DNA of 64,000 nt, taken from Dehalococcoidia bacterium (lineage in GTDB: Bacteria > Chloroflexota > Dehalococcoidia > DSTF01 > JACRBR01). The translations under genes were made by a program, and so were the position numbers. Every line of letters begins with the position of its first letter. Position 1 is the stretch's first letter. Of this stretch, positions 45,810 to 55,902 are shown piece after piece. The DNA lies in assembly GCA_040902535.1 (NCBI GenBank), contig JBBDXD010000001.1, positions 81,161 to 145,160 on the forward strand. The letters run 5' to 3'. The notes beneath the pieces were generated by a model. It did no database searches. It was not told the DNA's origin and saw only the letters and a program-made list of their open reading frames with translations.

Positions 45810-48200
45810 GTGACGATCGAACACAGCCGTCGCTCACTTCTGATCGTTCGCGTTAGCGCGCTGGCGCTGATGTTGGTCGCGATTGGTGCTGCGCCCGCGC
45901 GTCCTGCCCGAAGCGATGCTTTCGACCGTGACGAGATCGCGATCGTGTCCATGAAGGCACAGAATCCTCCAGTCGCGCCTCGGACCACGCTTGATCGCAC
46001 GCGCGCGCGAAACGAGATAGCAACGCTCCGCGACCAAGTCCTGCGCGACGTCCCACCGAATTCCCTGTCCATAATCGCGACGTACGAACTCATACCGGCG
46101 ATGGTAGTCAAGGCGCCGCCCCCGGCCCTCGATGCATTGGCCAGCCATCCCCTTGTGTCCGCCGTTTCATCCAATATCAGCGTCCATGCCGATTTGCAGC
46201 AGTCATCCTTGCTCATCAATGCACCGACCGTGCACCAGTCGCTGAACCGCACCGGCGCCGGAGTCGTGGTCGCGGTGCTGGACAGCGGCATCGACTCCGA
46301 TCATCCGCTCTTAGCCGACGACCTGGTGTACCAGAGGTGCTTCTTGCTGGCCGGGACGTGTCCCGGGGGTGGACAGGTGGGAGGCTCCGCGGAAGACGGC
46401 AACTCCCACGGCACCCACGTTTCAGGGATCGTGACGGCCTCCGGGACGGCGCCCGGCATCGCGCCCGATGCGCAGATCAAGGCGTTCAAAATCCTCGACA
46501 ATGCAGGCAACGGCACTGTTGCAGACATTCTTTCTGCGTATGACGAAATTCTGGCGGAGCACGGCGATGTGCGCATCATCAACCTGAGTTTGGGCGATGG
46601 CGCCAGCCACGCCGACGGCACGTGCGAATCATTCATCCCGGCGTTCACCGATGCCGTCGCTGCCAGTAACGCTGCCGGCATCGTCACGTTTGCCGCATCC
46701 GGGAATAGCACGTCGAAGACGGGCCTCGCGTATCCCGCGTGCCTGCAGGGCGTGGCATCCGTCGGTGCCGTCTACGATGCTAACGTGGGCGCGGTGGCCT
46801 GGTCAGCCTGCATGGACCTCACGACGGCCGCCGACGCGGTGACCTGCTTTTCTCAATCCAGCGCCGGCTTGGAACTGCTCGCCCCCGGCGCGCGCGTTAC
46901 GTCGACGGTCGTCGGTGGCACGGGCACATGGGGAGGGACCTCCATGGCCTCGCCGATGGCGGCCGGCGCCGCGGCGCTTGTCCTGGAGGCGGAGCCCGGC
47001 CTCACGCCCGAGCAGTTGCGCACGCGACTCAAGCAGCGCGGGAAGATCATCATCGATCCCGCAAACGGCGTCGCGACCTGCCGCGTCGACGCCCTGGCGG
47101 CCGTCCTCGACGACTCAGCCTTTCCGTGCGACCCGGCGCCGGGAGACGCTGACAGCGATGGCCTGGCTGATGTCTACGAGGGCGCCCACGCCTGCCTCGA
47201 TCCGCTCACACCCGACGCAACGGCCGACCCGGACGGCGACGGCCTCGAGAACGCCCAGGAAGAGTTCCTCGCCACGGATCCTTGCGTTCACGATACCGAT
47301 GGCGATGGGCTCGGCGACGGTACCGAGGATACGCTCGGCACCGACCCGCTCGCGCCAGACAGCGACGGCGACGGCATCACCGACGGCGGTGACCTCGCCC
47401 AGGGGACGAGTCCTCTCAGCCCCGACACCGATGGCGACGGGTTCAAGGATAAGCCAGCTACTTCGCACGCCCCCTTGAATGCAAACACTGACGAGGACAG
47501 CTGCCCCACCATCGCCAACCCGGATCAGCAGAATTCGGAAGGCGCCGCCGGCAATGGCCCATCTCTGGCCGGCGACGATCTCACGGTGCCGCAAAGCGAT
47601 GCTACGGGCGATGTCTGCGACCTCGACGACGACAACGACGGTCTTGCCGACATCGACGAGCAATCCGCCGATGCGTGCGGCGCGTTCAACCTGAGTGAGA
47701 CCCTGCATCCAAACGCCGCACGCGGCGACAACACCAACGATGACAACGGCAACGGCATCCCGGCGCCGCCCATGGGCACCGATGGCACGGACGACGGGCC
47801 GAGCTGGGACACCGACAACGACGGCGTGCGAGACGGCTATGAGTGCCTGCGGGGCACGCACCCCCGAGACCGCCTCAGCAAGCCCGGGCCGTTGCCTGAT
47901 GACAGCGCTGATGCCGACGCCGATGGCCTGCTCAACGGGTGGGAGCGGCGGCAATGGGGTACGGCGGCCACCGTCATCGACAGCGACGGCGATGGCATGG
48001 GCGACTGCCGCGAGGCGGCCGACGTCGATGGGAACGGCGCTCTCAATTCGACCGGGGATCTACTCGCGTACGCGCATGCCATCTTCAACAATGGACCGCA
48101 GACCCAGGACTTCGATTTCGATGGAAGCGGCGTCGCGAACTCGACCGGCGACTTCTTGGCCATCGCCCAGCGTATCTTCAACGCGAAGCCTTGCCTCTAG
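45810..48200 (+). CDS. Subtilisin-family protease with calcium repeats and dockerin
   Basis: 796 aa, GTG start with GGAG upstream. Signal peptide (LIVRVSALALMLVAIGAAPA), an I9-like prodomain, then the S8 domain with catalytic D158 (VLDSGID), H200 (SHGTHVSG) and S378 (GGTSMASP). Residues about 440-720 are thrombospondin-3-like repeats rich in DxDGDGxxD that bind calcium, and 734-796 form two dockerin-like halves (DVDGNGALNSTGDLLAYAHA and DFDGSGVANSTGDFLAIAQR). It is secreted, probably self-processed. No cohesin is visible, as in the giant protein at 24182. Confidence 0.88.
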   Translation: MTIEHSRRSLLIVRVSALALMLVAIGAAPARPARSDAFDRDEIAIVSMKAQNPPVAPRTTLDRTRARNEIATLRDQVLRDVPPNSLSIIATYELIPAMVVKAPPPALDALASHPLVSAVSSNISVHADLQQSSLLINAPTVHQSLNRTGAGVVVAVLDSGIDSDHPLLADDLVYQRCFLLAGTCPGGGQVGGSAEDGNSHGTHVSGIVTASGTAPGIAPDAQIKAFKILDNAGNGTVADILSAYDEILAEHGDVRIINLSLGDGASHADGTCESFIPAFTDAVAASNAAGIVTFAASGNSTSKTGLAYPACLQGVASVGAVYDANVGAVAWSACMDLTTAADAVTCFSQSSAGLELLAPGARVTSTVVGGTGTWGGTSMASPMAAGAAALVLEAEPGLTPEQLRTRLKQRGKIIIDPANGVATCRVDALAAVLDDSAFPCDPAPGDADSDGLADVYEGAHACLDPLTPDATADPDGDGLENAQEEFLATDPCVHDTDGDGLGDGTEDTLGTDPLAPDSDGDGITDGGDLAQGTSPLSPDTDGDGFKDKPATSHAPLNANTDEDSCPTIANPDQQNSEGAAGNGPSLAGDDLTVPQSDATGDVCDLDDDNDGLADIDEQSADACGAFNLSETLHPNAARGDNTNDDNGNGIPAPPMGTDGTDDGPSWDTDNDGVRDGYECLRGTHPRDRLSKPGPLPDDSADADADGLLNGWERRQWGTAATVIDSDGDGMGDCREAADVDGNGALNSTGDLLAYAHAIFNNGPQTQDFDFDGSGVANSTGDFLAIAQRIFNAKPCL

Positions 48201-48288
48201 CGCATCCCCCGCCCTCACCACACGCCGTAATCGCCAAGGTGGCGGCGCTTCTGGTCTCGTCATGCCATTCCGTGGGCGGGCGGCGCGG

Positions 48289-49038
48289 TCACGGGTAGGA
48301 ACGAAGGCGCGCACCGAACGCGGGGTCCGCTCCCACTTCAGCCATCGTGTCGGCAACGGCAATCTTGACCGGATCCCGATCCAGCAGCAGATTCCGCAGC
48401 AGTCGCGACGCGGCTACATCGTTATGCTCGGGCGTCACCGGGTAGTCCCAGCTGATGAATTCCTTCGCTCCTCTGGCGATGAACGCCAGGGCGAGGGCGT
48501 CGTCCAGCATGCCATCACAGCCCATCAAAATGATGGTCGCATCGTCGAGGTACCCTGCCAGCGCCTGCTCGATGAACGTTGGCCGCACACCGACGTAACG
48601 TTTGCCCGGCTCATACGTATTGGTCACGATACCCAGCAGATCCAGCGGCAGTCCGCGCTCCTTGATCGAAGCATCTACCGGCTCCGAAGTGAATAACGTG
48701 GCGGCACCCCACGCGCCATTCACGTTCTCGCGCGCGACGTGTGATCGGAGCAGGACCACGTCGTACCGCCCGTCTGGCAAGTGCCGGTAGAAGTCCACCG
48801 TGACTTGTTCGCCCGGCACGTAGTCGACCTCGTAGCCGGCGCCTTCCAGCAAAGATGTCGCCTCGTCGATCAACCCGCTATTTGGGATCGCGGACGATAG
48901 CTGATCGACGATCACGGCCCGCGGCCCTGTCTCGTCCGGTCGATCTTCCCGGCGCACTAACGCCAGGGCGGCTGCCGCCACGGCCGCGCAGATCACGAGG
49001 CCGGCGAATACGATCCCCGTGCGACGCAAGCCTGGCAT
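48289..49038 (-). CDS. Membrane-anchored caspase-fold-like protein
   Basis: 249 aa. AAGGG precedes the ATG. One membrane helix (8-29) then a soluble domain whose pattern recalls the caspase/CHAT fold: VVLLRSH with H100, and ATIILMGCDGML with C174 at the end of a beta-strand, followed by FIARGAKEFISWDYPVTP. These could be the His/Cys dyad of a cysteine protease of clan CD. The match is by eye only. The gene lies 9 bp downstream of the lamin-tail-like gene on the same strand, so they form an operon. Confidence 0.55.
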   Translation of the reverse strand: MPGLRRTGIVFAGLVICAAVAAAALALVRREDRPDETGPRAVIVDQLSSAIPNSGLIDEATSLLEGAGYEVDYVPGEQVTVDFYRHLPDGRYDVVLLRSHVARENVNGAWGAATLFTSEPVDASIKERGLPLDLLGIVTNTYEPGKRYVGVRPTFIEQALAGYLDDATIILMGCDGMLDDALALAFIARGAKEFISWDYPVTPEHNDVAASRLLRNLLLDRDPVKIAVADTMAEVGADPAFGARLRSYP

Positions 49039-49047
49039 GGGAACCCT

Positions 49048-49947
49048 TCAGCCCCTCCGCCAACGAAGGAAGCCGCCGGTCGCCGCGAGCGCTAGCAGTG
49101 CTGCCAGCGCCCCGTACGCATAGCCGCGCCACGGCCTGCCATCGTCATTGCTCCCGGACGAAATCGGGGCGACCGCTTCTGAACCGGCCGGCTCAACGAC
49201 GCCTCCCACGGATGTCGGTGCCTGTAGCCGCAGCACCGTGCGGCCATTGTTCCGCGGTGTCTCCAGGTTTGACGCCAGGCTCCCCGGAGCGACGCCGAAC
49301 GTGGTCAGCGAGACGGCTGCCAACTCATACTCCGCGTCGTTTGCGCTGGGCACGGTTGTCAGAGCTTCGAGCCGCAGCGCGCGCGTGTCCGCCGGCGATG
49401 GCAGCGTGGCTGCGGCACTGCCGAAGTGCGCTGTGGCGGAGCCATACGCGAGCGAGTCCACTTCGCCGGGGCCTGCTACTGCGCCTACGTCGCAGTTGTC
49501 GTTAAGCCGCGCGAAGTGGACGAGCCCGTTCGCCCCCTGCACCGGATGGAGTGGGTCACCGCCATTCACACCCACCGTATTGGCGCCCGAGAACGTAAAG
49601 TCGGGGGCGCCGCCGTTCGCGTACGGGACGAACTCGGACGTCGCAATGAGCACCGAGTCCCCCAGTGCGCCGTTAGGCACCGAGGGTGATCCGGCGGGGA
49701 AGGTGAACGTTGCCTTCACGGTCCCTCCGGCGTCGAAGAACTCGATCTTGTGGCCGGCGAGGAAGTTTTGCGAGCTCATGTTCATGCGCAGCTCGACATA
49801 TTGCACCGCATTGTTCCCCTGATATCCGTGCATCACGGCGTGGATGCGCATGCAGTGGAACGCAGCGAAGGCGGTGCGGCTGGGTGATGCTGCCAGCACA
49901 ACGAACGCGATCACGAGCGCGACCGACAGCGACCAGACGTAACGCAT
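49048..49947 (-). CDS. Exported lamin-tail-like protein with C-terminal anchor
   Basis: 299 aa. Signal peptide (LSVALVIAFVVLAASPSRTA), then a beta-sandwich that resembles a lamin-tail (LTD) domain: IHAVMHGYQGNNAVQYVELR, DAGGTVKATFTFP and DSVLIATSEFVPYANGGAPD. The C-terminal 30 residues form a membrane helix (YGALAALLALAATGGFL) with RWRRG. It is cotranscribed with the caspase-like gene, and could be its substrate or scaffold. Confidence 0.65.
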   Translation of the reverse strand: MRYVWSLSVALVIAFVVLAASPSRTAFAAFHCMRIHAVMHGYQGNNAVQYVELRMNMSSQNFLAGHKIEFFDAGGTVKATFTFPAGSPSVPNGALGDSVLIATSEFVPYANGGAPDFTFSGANTVGVNGGDPLHPVQGANGLVHFARLNDNCDVGAVAGPGEVDSLAYGSATAHFGSAAATLPSPADTRALRLEALTTVPSANDAEYELAAVSLTTFGVAPGSLASNLETPRNNGRTVLRLQAPTSVGGVVEPAGSEAVAPISSGSNDDGRPWRGYAYGALAALLALAATGGFLRWRRG

Positions 49948-50322
49948 ATGATCCTTCTCCTACCGAGTGGCTGCCAGGCGAGAGGCATGGTTTGCCGCCG
50001 CTCGCTACGAGAGTCTCATCCAGCGGCCTGGCGGGGAGCGGTGCTGCTGGAGGGCGATGCTACGCTAATAGCATCCCGACGACAAGCGGCTCGTTCGTCC
50101 CAGAAGGCCGGGCCGGGTTCCCGGGGATGTCGGCCACATCCGACTCGAACGAGATCGCCCGTCATCGCTTGACGCCGGACCGGGCGCGGCGGCTTGTTCT
50201 CCGCGATCTACGCCTGTCGGACGGCGATGGATTGCACTCGCTCGGAAAGCGCGTCGCCAACGCATTCCCATCTCCTTCAACGTGCGCGTCTCAGTCTGGC
50301 GCCGGGCATCATGATCCGCGCA
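49948..50322. other. Intergenic region
   Basis: 375 bases without a supported gene, between a minus gene start and a minus gene end. Confidence 0.5.
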
Positions 50323-50688
50323 TCACGATGCGAGCTGCATGAGCTGGCAGTGGTTCCCATCCGGGTCGACGAACGTCGCGACGATACCGAATCCGGGCTC
50401 TTCTGTCGCCGTTCGGACGAAGGTTACTCCGCGCGACTGCAGGCGGCTCTCCTCCGACGCGAGGTCATGGATCAGAAAGTTGAGCATCACGCGGTCGGGG
50501 TCCTTCGTCGCGCCCCGCACGCCGCTATGGCGTTCGATGATCAGCGCGATGAATGATGATGATCCCGCCATGAACGCGCCCGGCCCGGCGTCGGGATTCG
50601 GCGTCAGGCCCACGATGTCGTGATAGAACGCGATCAAGTCCTCCGGCCGCTCGCTGTTGACGCTGACGACGAACTGATCCACGTCCAT
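50323..50688 (-). CDS. VOC family protein
   Basis: 121 aa. Glyoxalase/VOC fold: FVVSVNSERPEDLIAFYHDI, VGLTPNPDAG, then FGIVATFVDPDGNHCQLMQL. A metal site (His/Glu) is plausible at the C-terminal DPDGNHCQL. It is a stand-alone gene 138 bp from the divergent HerA-like ATPase. The substrate is unknown. Confidence 0.8.
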   Translation of the reverse strand: MDVDQFVVSVNSERPEDLIAFYHDIVGLTPNPDAGPGAFMAGSSSFIALIIERHSGVRGATKDPDRVMLNFLIHDLASEESRLQSRGVTFVRTATEEPGFGIVATFVDPDGNHCQLMQLAS

Positions 50689-50826
50689 CGCTCGACTCCT
50701 TCGCGTCTATGCCTTGAGCCCCCATCGTACGGAGCCTGGTTCGCGAATCGGATCGCCGCTCGATCGAGCGGGATCGGTCTCGTTCGGTATGATCGGCAGC
50801 AGCATCCGCGCAACGAAAGGTTCGCC

Positions 50827-52329
50827 ATGCCCGATCCGATGCTGATCGCCCGCGGATCGCAAGACGTGCGCCTGCTGCCCCGCATGGCGAACCGTCACGG
50901 GCTGATCGCCGGCGCCACGGGCACCGGCAAGACCGTCACGCTGCAGGTGCTCGCCGAGCACTTCAGCCGGGCCGGCGTGCCGGTGTTCGCGGCCGATATC
51001 AAGGGCGACCTCTCCGGCATCAGCCGACCCGGCACATCATCGGCGCGCCTGACCGAGCGCCTGCGAACGCTGCGGATCGCCGACCACGAGTTTGCGGGCT
51101 GCCCGACGGTCTTTTGGGACGTGTTCGGCGAACGCGGCCATCCGGCGCGTACCACGATCTCGGAAATGGGGCCGCTGCTGCTCTCGCGGCTCCTCAATCT
51201 CAACGACACGCAGGAAGGCGTCATCACGCTCGTCTTCCGCGTCGCCGACGACAACGGACTGCTGCTGCTCGATCTCGCTGATCTGCGGGCGATGCTCCAG
51301 CACGTCGGCGACAACGCGGCCACCTACAAGACGCAATACGGGAACGTCTCGCCGGCAAGCATCGGCGCCATTCAGCGCGGCCTGCTCGCGCTCGAAGAGC
51401 AGGGCGGCGAGCACCTGTTCGGCGAACCGTCGATCATGCTCGAGGATCTCATGCAGACCGACGCGAACGGCAATGGCGTCGTCAACCTGCTCGTCGCCGA
51501 CCGTCTGCTCAACACACCGCAGGTCTACACGTCGTTCCTGCTCTGGCTGCTTTCCGAGCTCTTTGAGGGGTTGCCCGAAGTGGGCGATCTCGACAAGCCG
51601 AAGCTCGTCTTCTTCTTCGACGAGGCGCACCTGCTCTTCGACGACGCGCCCAAGGCGCTGCTCGACCGCATCGAGCAGGTGACGCGGCTCATCCGGTCCA
51701 AGGGCGTCGGCGTATATTTCGTCACGCAAAACCCGCTCGACATCCCTCACGAGGTGTTGGGGCAGCTCGGCAACAGGGTGCAGCACGCGTTGCGCGCCTT
51801 CACCCCGCGTGACCAGAAAGCGGTCCGCGCCGCGGCAGAAACGTTTCGCGCCAACCCCGCCTTCAAGGTCGAAGATGCGATCACGCAGCTTGGTGTCGGC
51901 GAAGCGCTGGTCTCCGTGCTGGACGACGACGGCGCGCCGACGATCGTCGAACGGGCGCTCATCATGCCGCCGCACGGACAGATCGGCGCCATAGACGATG
52001 CACAGCGCAAGCAGATCATGGCATCATCGGTGATCGCGGGCCACTACGAGAAGGAAGTTGATCGCGAGTCGGCTTACGAGATGCTCAAGACGCGCGCGGC
52101 AGCGTCGGAGGCGGAGGCCGCTCGCGACGCCGCAGAGCGCGAGCAACTCGCAGAAGCGAAGCGCGAGAACGCACGCGCGAAGAAGGCGCCGGCTGCGCCG
52201 CGACGGCGGCAATCGGACAGCATGGCGGAGACGGTCGCAAAAAGTACCGCGCGTTCCGCCAGCAGTCAGCTCGGACGCAGCCTCACGCGCGGCATCCTGG
52301 GCTCACTCTTCGGCAAACGCCGCTCGTAG
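50827..52329 (+). CDS. HerA/YjgR-like ATPase (DUF853)
   Basis: 500 aa. Walker A GATGTGKT (29-36), Walker B VFFFDEAHLLF, and the TQNPLDIPHEVLGQLGNRVQ arginine-finger region. It matches the DUF853/YjgR subfamily of HerA-FtsK ATPases, whose role is unknown. The C-terminal 70 residues are charged (DAAEREQLAEAKRENARAKK) and end in LGRSLTRGILGSLFGKRRS, the usual YjgR ending. It stands alone, without a NurA gene nearby, so it is not evidently the HerA-NurA repair complex. Confidence 0.88.
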   Translation: MPDPMLIARGSQDVRLLPRMANRHGLIAGATGTGKTVTLQVLAEHFSRAGVPVFAADIKGDLSGISRPGTSSARLTERLRTLRIADHEFAGCPTVFWDVFGERGHPARTTISEMGPLLLSRLLNLNDTQEGVITLVFRVADDNGLLLLDLADLRAMLQHVGDNAATYKTQYGNVSPASIGAIQRGLLALEEQGGEHLFGEPSIMLEDLMQTDANGNGVVNLLVADRLLNTPQVYTSFLLWLLSELFEGLPEVGDLDKPKLVFFFDEAHLLFDDAPKALLDRIEQVTRLIRSKGVGVYFVTQNPLDIPHEVLGQLGNRVQHALRAFTPRDQKAVRAAAETFRANPAFKVEDAITQLGVGEALVSVLDDDGAPTIVERALIMPPHGQIGAIDDAQRKQIMASSVIAGHYEKEVDRESAYEMLKTRAAASEAEAARDAAEREQLAEAKRENARAKKAPAAPRRRQSDSMAETVAKSTARSASSQLGRSLTRGILGSLFGKRRS

Positions 52330-52378
52330 TCGATCGCGCGAGCACAATCGCTCACCTCGGATGGTCGCCGGTATGCGG

Positions 52379-52810
52379 CTACGATACGCCCGCTGCCCCT
52401 GGCGGCGCTCCCCGCATACTCGCGTCCCGCGGGCTGTGAAAGCCGACGGTATTACCGTCCGGATCGAGCACTTCGGCGTATCGCGCGCCCCAGAAGGCGT
52501 CGATAGGCGCCAGTTCGCTGTCGTACCCGGCCGCGGTGAGGTCGTGGTAGAGGTCGTCCACGGCCTGCCGTGACGGCACGTCGAACTGCAGGGCCATCGC
52601 GCCCTTACCCGGCGGCGCCTGCCAGCCGGGGTTGTACGACTGCGTGAGTGCGTGGCTGCCAAGCGCTACCACGACGCCGCTGGCCAGCGAGAAGACGGCG
52701 TGCTGCTCGTCGTCCGGCACGTCGAAGCCGAGCCGTCGATAAAACGCCGCAGTCGCCCGCATATCGCGGACGAAGAGATGCAATCCTGTAAACGTCGGCG
52801 GCTGCTTCAA
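52379..52810 (-). CDS. VOC family protein
   Basis: 143 aa. TTG at 52810 has AAGGAG upstream; the longer reading frame has no such signal. VOC motifs: FTGLHLFVRDMRATAAFYRR, LGFDVPDDEQHAVFSLASG, and YAEVLDPDGNTVGFHSPRD. It is divergent from the BNR-type gene. Together with the gene at 50323 it brackets the HerA-like ATPase. Confidence 0.78.
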   Translation of the reverse strand: MKQPPTFTGLHLFVRDMRATAAFYRRLGFDVPDDEQHAVFSLASGVVVALGSHALTQSYNPGWQAPPGKGAMALQFDVPSRQAVDDLYHDLTAAGYDSELAPIDAFWGARYAEVLDPDGNTVGFHSPRDASMRGAPPGAAGVS

Positions 52811-52963
52811 GTGGTGCTCCTTTGGCGGCGCTTGCGAGATGTTGCATCTCGACAAAACATGTCTGTAACCCCCGTCGATCGCGGCGCCAGCCATTCGTCG
52901 ATCCTTGCGGGAGAGACGAGACCGAAGTATTACACCACGAATAAGTGTGAAGGAGAGCCAAGC

Positions 52964-54097
52964 ATGAAGCTGTTGGTCGGCACCAAGAAGGGTGCCTTCA
53001 TCTACGAATCAGACACGCGCCGTGAAAAGTGGCGCGTCAGCGAGCCGATCCTCACCGGCTGGACGGTGTACCACATGGCGGCGGACACCCGGCGGGAGAC
53101 GCCGCGACTCTACGCGGCGGCGAACCACTGGGCATGGGGGCCGTCCGTCGCGAAGAGCGACGATCACGGCACGGAGTGGGATTGGAAGAGCCCCGGCCTC
53201 GCCTTCCCGAAGGACATGGGCGTAACGGTGCAAAACGTCTGGGAAGTCGCGCCGGGCGGGCCCGGCGAGCCGGGCGTCGTGTACGCCGGCGTGCAGCCCG
53301 CCGGCCTCTTCCGCAGCGAAGACTGGGGCGCGAACTGGGCGCCCGTCGACGCCCTGAACCGTCACCCGGGCCGCGACAAGTGGTCCGGCACCGGCGGCGG
53401 CGACTCGTGCGTCAACTCGATCGAGATCCACCCACGCGACGCGCGCCACATGTATGCCGTGGTCAGCGCCGGCGGCGCCTTTGTCACAAAGGACGGCGGC
53501 GCGACCTGGGAAGAGTGCACGCACAACGTCGTCCCGACGACCCAGATGGCGCTCGCCTTCAACGCCGAACTCGCGAAGGAATTCCCGATGGAAGACGTCG
53601 ACCCCGTGGGCCAGACCGAAATGCACCGCCTGCGCATTGACATGAAGAACCCGGACACCCTGTGGGGCCAGGCGCACACGGGCGTCTTCCGTTCGACCGA
53701 CGGCGCCAGGACCTGGGTCGATGTCACGGAAGGACTGCCGTCGTTCCACGGCTTCCCGATGGCCGTCACCCGCCGCGGCGCCGACGCCGCCTACGTCGTG
53801 CCGCTGGCCTTCGCCGGCATGTACAACAACTTCCGCGTCGCCGATGGCCAGTTCACCGTCTACCGCACGCGCGATGGCGGCGCATCGTGGGAACCGCTGA
53901 CGAACGGCCTCCCCGGCCCGCACGACTACCAGAGCGTGTACCGCGAAGGCATGGACACCGACGGCGCCGACCCGGAGGGCGTATACGTCGGCACAAGCAA
54001 CGGCGAAGTGTTCGCGAGCATCGACGGCGGCGATCGCTGGCAGCGCCTGCCGGGTACGCTGCCGCCGATCCTCTCGGTGACCTGCGCCGACGTGTGA
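52964..54097 (+). CDS. BNR/sialidase-like beta-propeller protein
   Basis: 377 aa. ATG 52964 with AGGAG upstream. It is made of beta-propeller repeats with Asp-box-like cores: RSEDWGANWAP, TKDGGATWEE, RSTDGARTWVD, RTRDGGASWEP and SIDGGDRWQRL. There is no signal peptide, and the catalytic residues of sialidases are not evident, so it is best called a BNR-repeat (exo-alpha-sialidase-like or YCF48-like) protein. A cytoplasmic role is likely. Confidence 0.8.
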   Translation: MKLLVGTKKGAFIYESDTRREKWRVSEPILTGWTVYHMAADTRRETPRLYAAANHWAWGPSVAKSDDHGTEWDWKSPGLAFPKDMGVTVQNVWEVAPGGPGEPGVVYAGVQPAGLFRSEDWGANWAPVDALNRHPGRDKWSGTGGGDSCVNSIEIHPRDARHMYAVVSAGGAFVTKDGGATWEECTHNVVPTTQMALAFNAELAKEFPMEDVDPVGQTEMHRLRIDMKNPDTLWGQAHTGVFRSTDGARTWVDVTEGLPSFHGFPMAVTRRGADAAYVVPLAFAGMYNNFRVADGQFTVYRTRDGGASWEPLTNGLPGPHDYQSVYREGMDTDGADPEGVYVGTSNGEVFASIDGGDRWQRLPGTLPPILSVTCADV

Positions 54098-54211
54098 TGC
54101 CGACCGCCTCGCCACGCAGCGCCCGGCGCCTGGCGGTTAAAGCATCTGAACGCGACTCACGTCGTGTCCGCGCGCCCGGCCTCATAGCCGTCGCGCCGAT
54201 GCAACGCGTGG

Positions 54212-55645
54212 TTACGTCAACGACAGCTTGTCCGGGTTCAGTACACCCGATGGATCCAGCCCGCGCTTGAGGTGCCGCAACACGTCCAGCCCGGCGCCGT
54301 GCTCCTCGCGCATCAGGTGTGCGAGCCGCATCCCGACGCCATGGCAGTACTCCATCGATCCGCCTGCTGCGTGCGCCGCGCGCAGGCACTCGTCGACCAT
54401 CGCCGACATGCGAACGCGCGCTTCTTCATGTGTCGGCGCGACGTTCGCCATCGCCAGCGAGAACAGTCCGGGAGACACCCACACGCCCGCCTCCAGCACG
54501 TGCACGTCGTGCAGCACGGCGACGGCGCATGCCTGCTGCCGATACTGCAATACACGCGACGGCGGCAGCGAAACATGAATGTAGTCGAAACAGCGTCCCT
54601 CGCCGCTCGCTGGCGTCACGCCCGCACGCGCCGCTCGGCCTTTCGCGAAATTGTCAGCGACGACGTGGCGGCTGTCCCAGAATTCCTCGACCGCCGCGTC
54701 ATCGATACGGCTGCCACCGTGCCGCTTGCAGATGTCGGAGGCGCGCGAGACGAGCGCCCGCACTTCCTCGCTGAGGCCATCGAAGCCCAGGAAGAGCGTC
54801 GGCGGCGCGGCATCGCGCGCGCCGCGCCATCCAACACCGTCGGGCACGGCCGGGCGTTCGCCATAGTCGAGCAGCGCCGGCGCGATCCCCAGCGCGTGCA
54901 GCGCCAGGATCGCGGCGAAGCCGCGTTCGAAATTCGCGAATCTGTAGCCTACGCGCTGGCGCGACTCGGGAAGCGGGAAGACGCGCAACGCGGCGGCGGT
55001 GATGATGCCGAACTGGCCTTCGCCACCGACGATCAGTGATGACAGGTCGGCGCCTGCCGACTTCGGACGCACCGGCCGCGTGTGGACGATAGACCCGTCG
55101 GCCATCACCGCTTCGAAGCCGAGCACCTGCTGGCCCATGCTGCCGTATTTGCCGCCCAAGAACCCAAGGCCGTTCGTCGAAATCGTACCGCCGATCGTGG
55201 CGATGCCGTATGTCCACGGATCGTGGCCGATCATCAGCCCGTGGGGCCGCAACGCGTCATCGACCTGCTCGAGCACTGCGCCTGCTTCGACCCATGCGAT
55301 ACGTGACGTCACGTCGATCTCGCGCACGCGCGCCATGCGTTTGGTGTCGATGACAATGCCCCGCCGCGTAGAGCGCGCGGCGCCCATCAGGCCGGTGCCA
55401 CCACCGCGCGTCACGACCGAAGAACCGGTCTCGTTCGCGACGCGTACGATCGCCACCACGTCGTCGGGCGTACACGGATAGACGACCGCCATGGGCCGGA
55501 CGTGCGATCCATCGTCGAACCCGCGCTGGCTGCCCAGCGCGTCCCAGCCGGCGGCGTCGCGTGTCGCTTCGTCGAAGGCGACACCGCTATCGCCGAGCAA
55601 CCGTGTCAGCCGCGCGATGAGGCCGTCGTGCATTTCTTCAGCCAT
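54212..55645 (-). CDS. FAD-linked oxidase (GlcD/alkyl-DHAP synthase-like)
   Basis: 477 aa. ATG 55645. The PCMH-type FAD domain has RPMAVVYPCTPDDVVAIVRV, VVTRGGGTGLMGAA and HDPWTYGIATIGGTISTNGL, followed by GFGIIT-type GGEGQFGIITAAALRVFP. The C-terminal FAD-oxidase domain ends DPSGVLNPDKLSL. The arrangement fits GlcD or D-lactate dehydrogenase-like enzymes, with alkyl-dihydroxyacetonephosphate synthase as an alternative. No GlcE/GlcF genes are adjacent. It probably oxidises a 2-hydroxy acid. Confidence 0.88.
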   Translation of the reverse strand: MAEEMHDGLIARLTRLLGDSGVAFDEATRDAAGWDALGSQRGFDDGSHVRPMAVVYPCTPDDVVAIVRVANETGSSVVTRGGGTGLMGAARSTRRGIVIDTKRMARVREIDVTSRIAWVEAGAVLEQVDDALRPHGLMIGHDPWTYGIATIGGTISTNGLGFLGGKYGSMGQQVLGFEAVMADGSIVHTRPVRPKSAGADLSSLIVGGEGQFGIITAAALRVFPLPESRQRVGYRFANFERGFAAILALHALGIAPALLDYGERPAVPDGVGWRGARDAAPPTLFLGFDGLSEEVRALVSRASDICKRHGGSRIDDAAVEEFWDSRHVVADNFAKGRAARAGVTPASGEGRCFDYIHVSLPPSRVLQYRQQACAVAVLHDVHVLEAGVWVSPGLFSLAMANVAPTHEEARVRMSAMVDECLRAAHAAGGSMEYCHGVGMRLAHLMREEHGAGLDVLRHLKRGLDPSGVLNPDKLSLT

Positions 55646-55902
55646 CGTGGCTGCAGCGTAGCAACCGCCTGAGCAGCCCGGAGGTAGAAGCTGCAGCGTG
55701 GGGTTTCGCGTGGGCATCTGGGATACGCTCGGCGTCTGAAGAGATCGCCCGCAAAGCACTTCACGGCCTCCGCACGATTTCCAAAGCTCGCCCTTTCGAA
55801 AATCAGGCGCTCGCCTGATGACTCTGCTGGCCGATCTGGACGTTATGGCTGGTAGAATGCACCGCTCGCGCGGACGGGCGGACAACGGGAGGATCATCAA
55901 CC

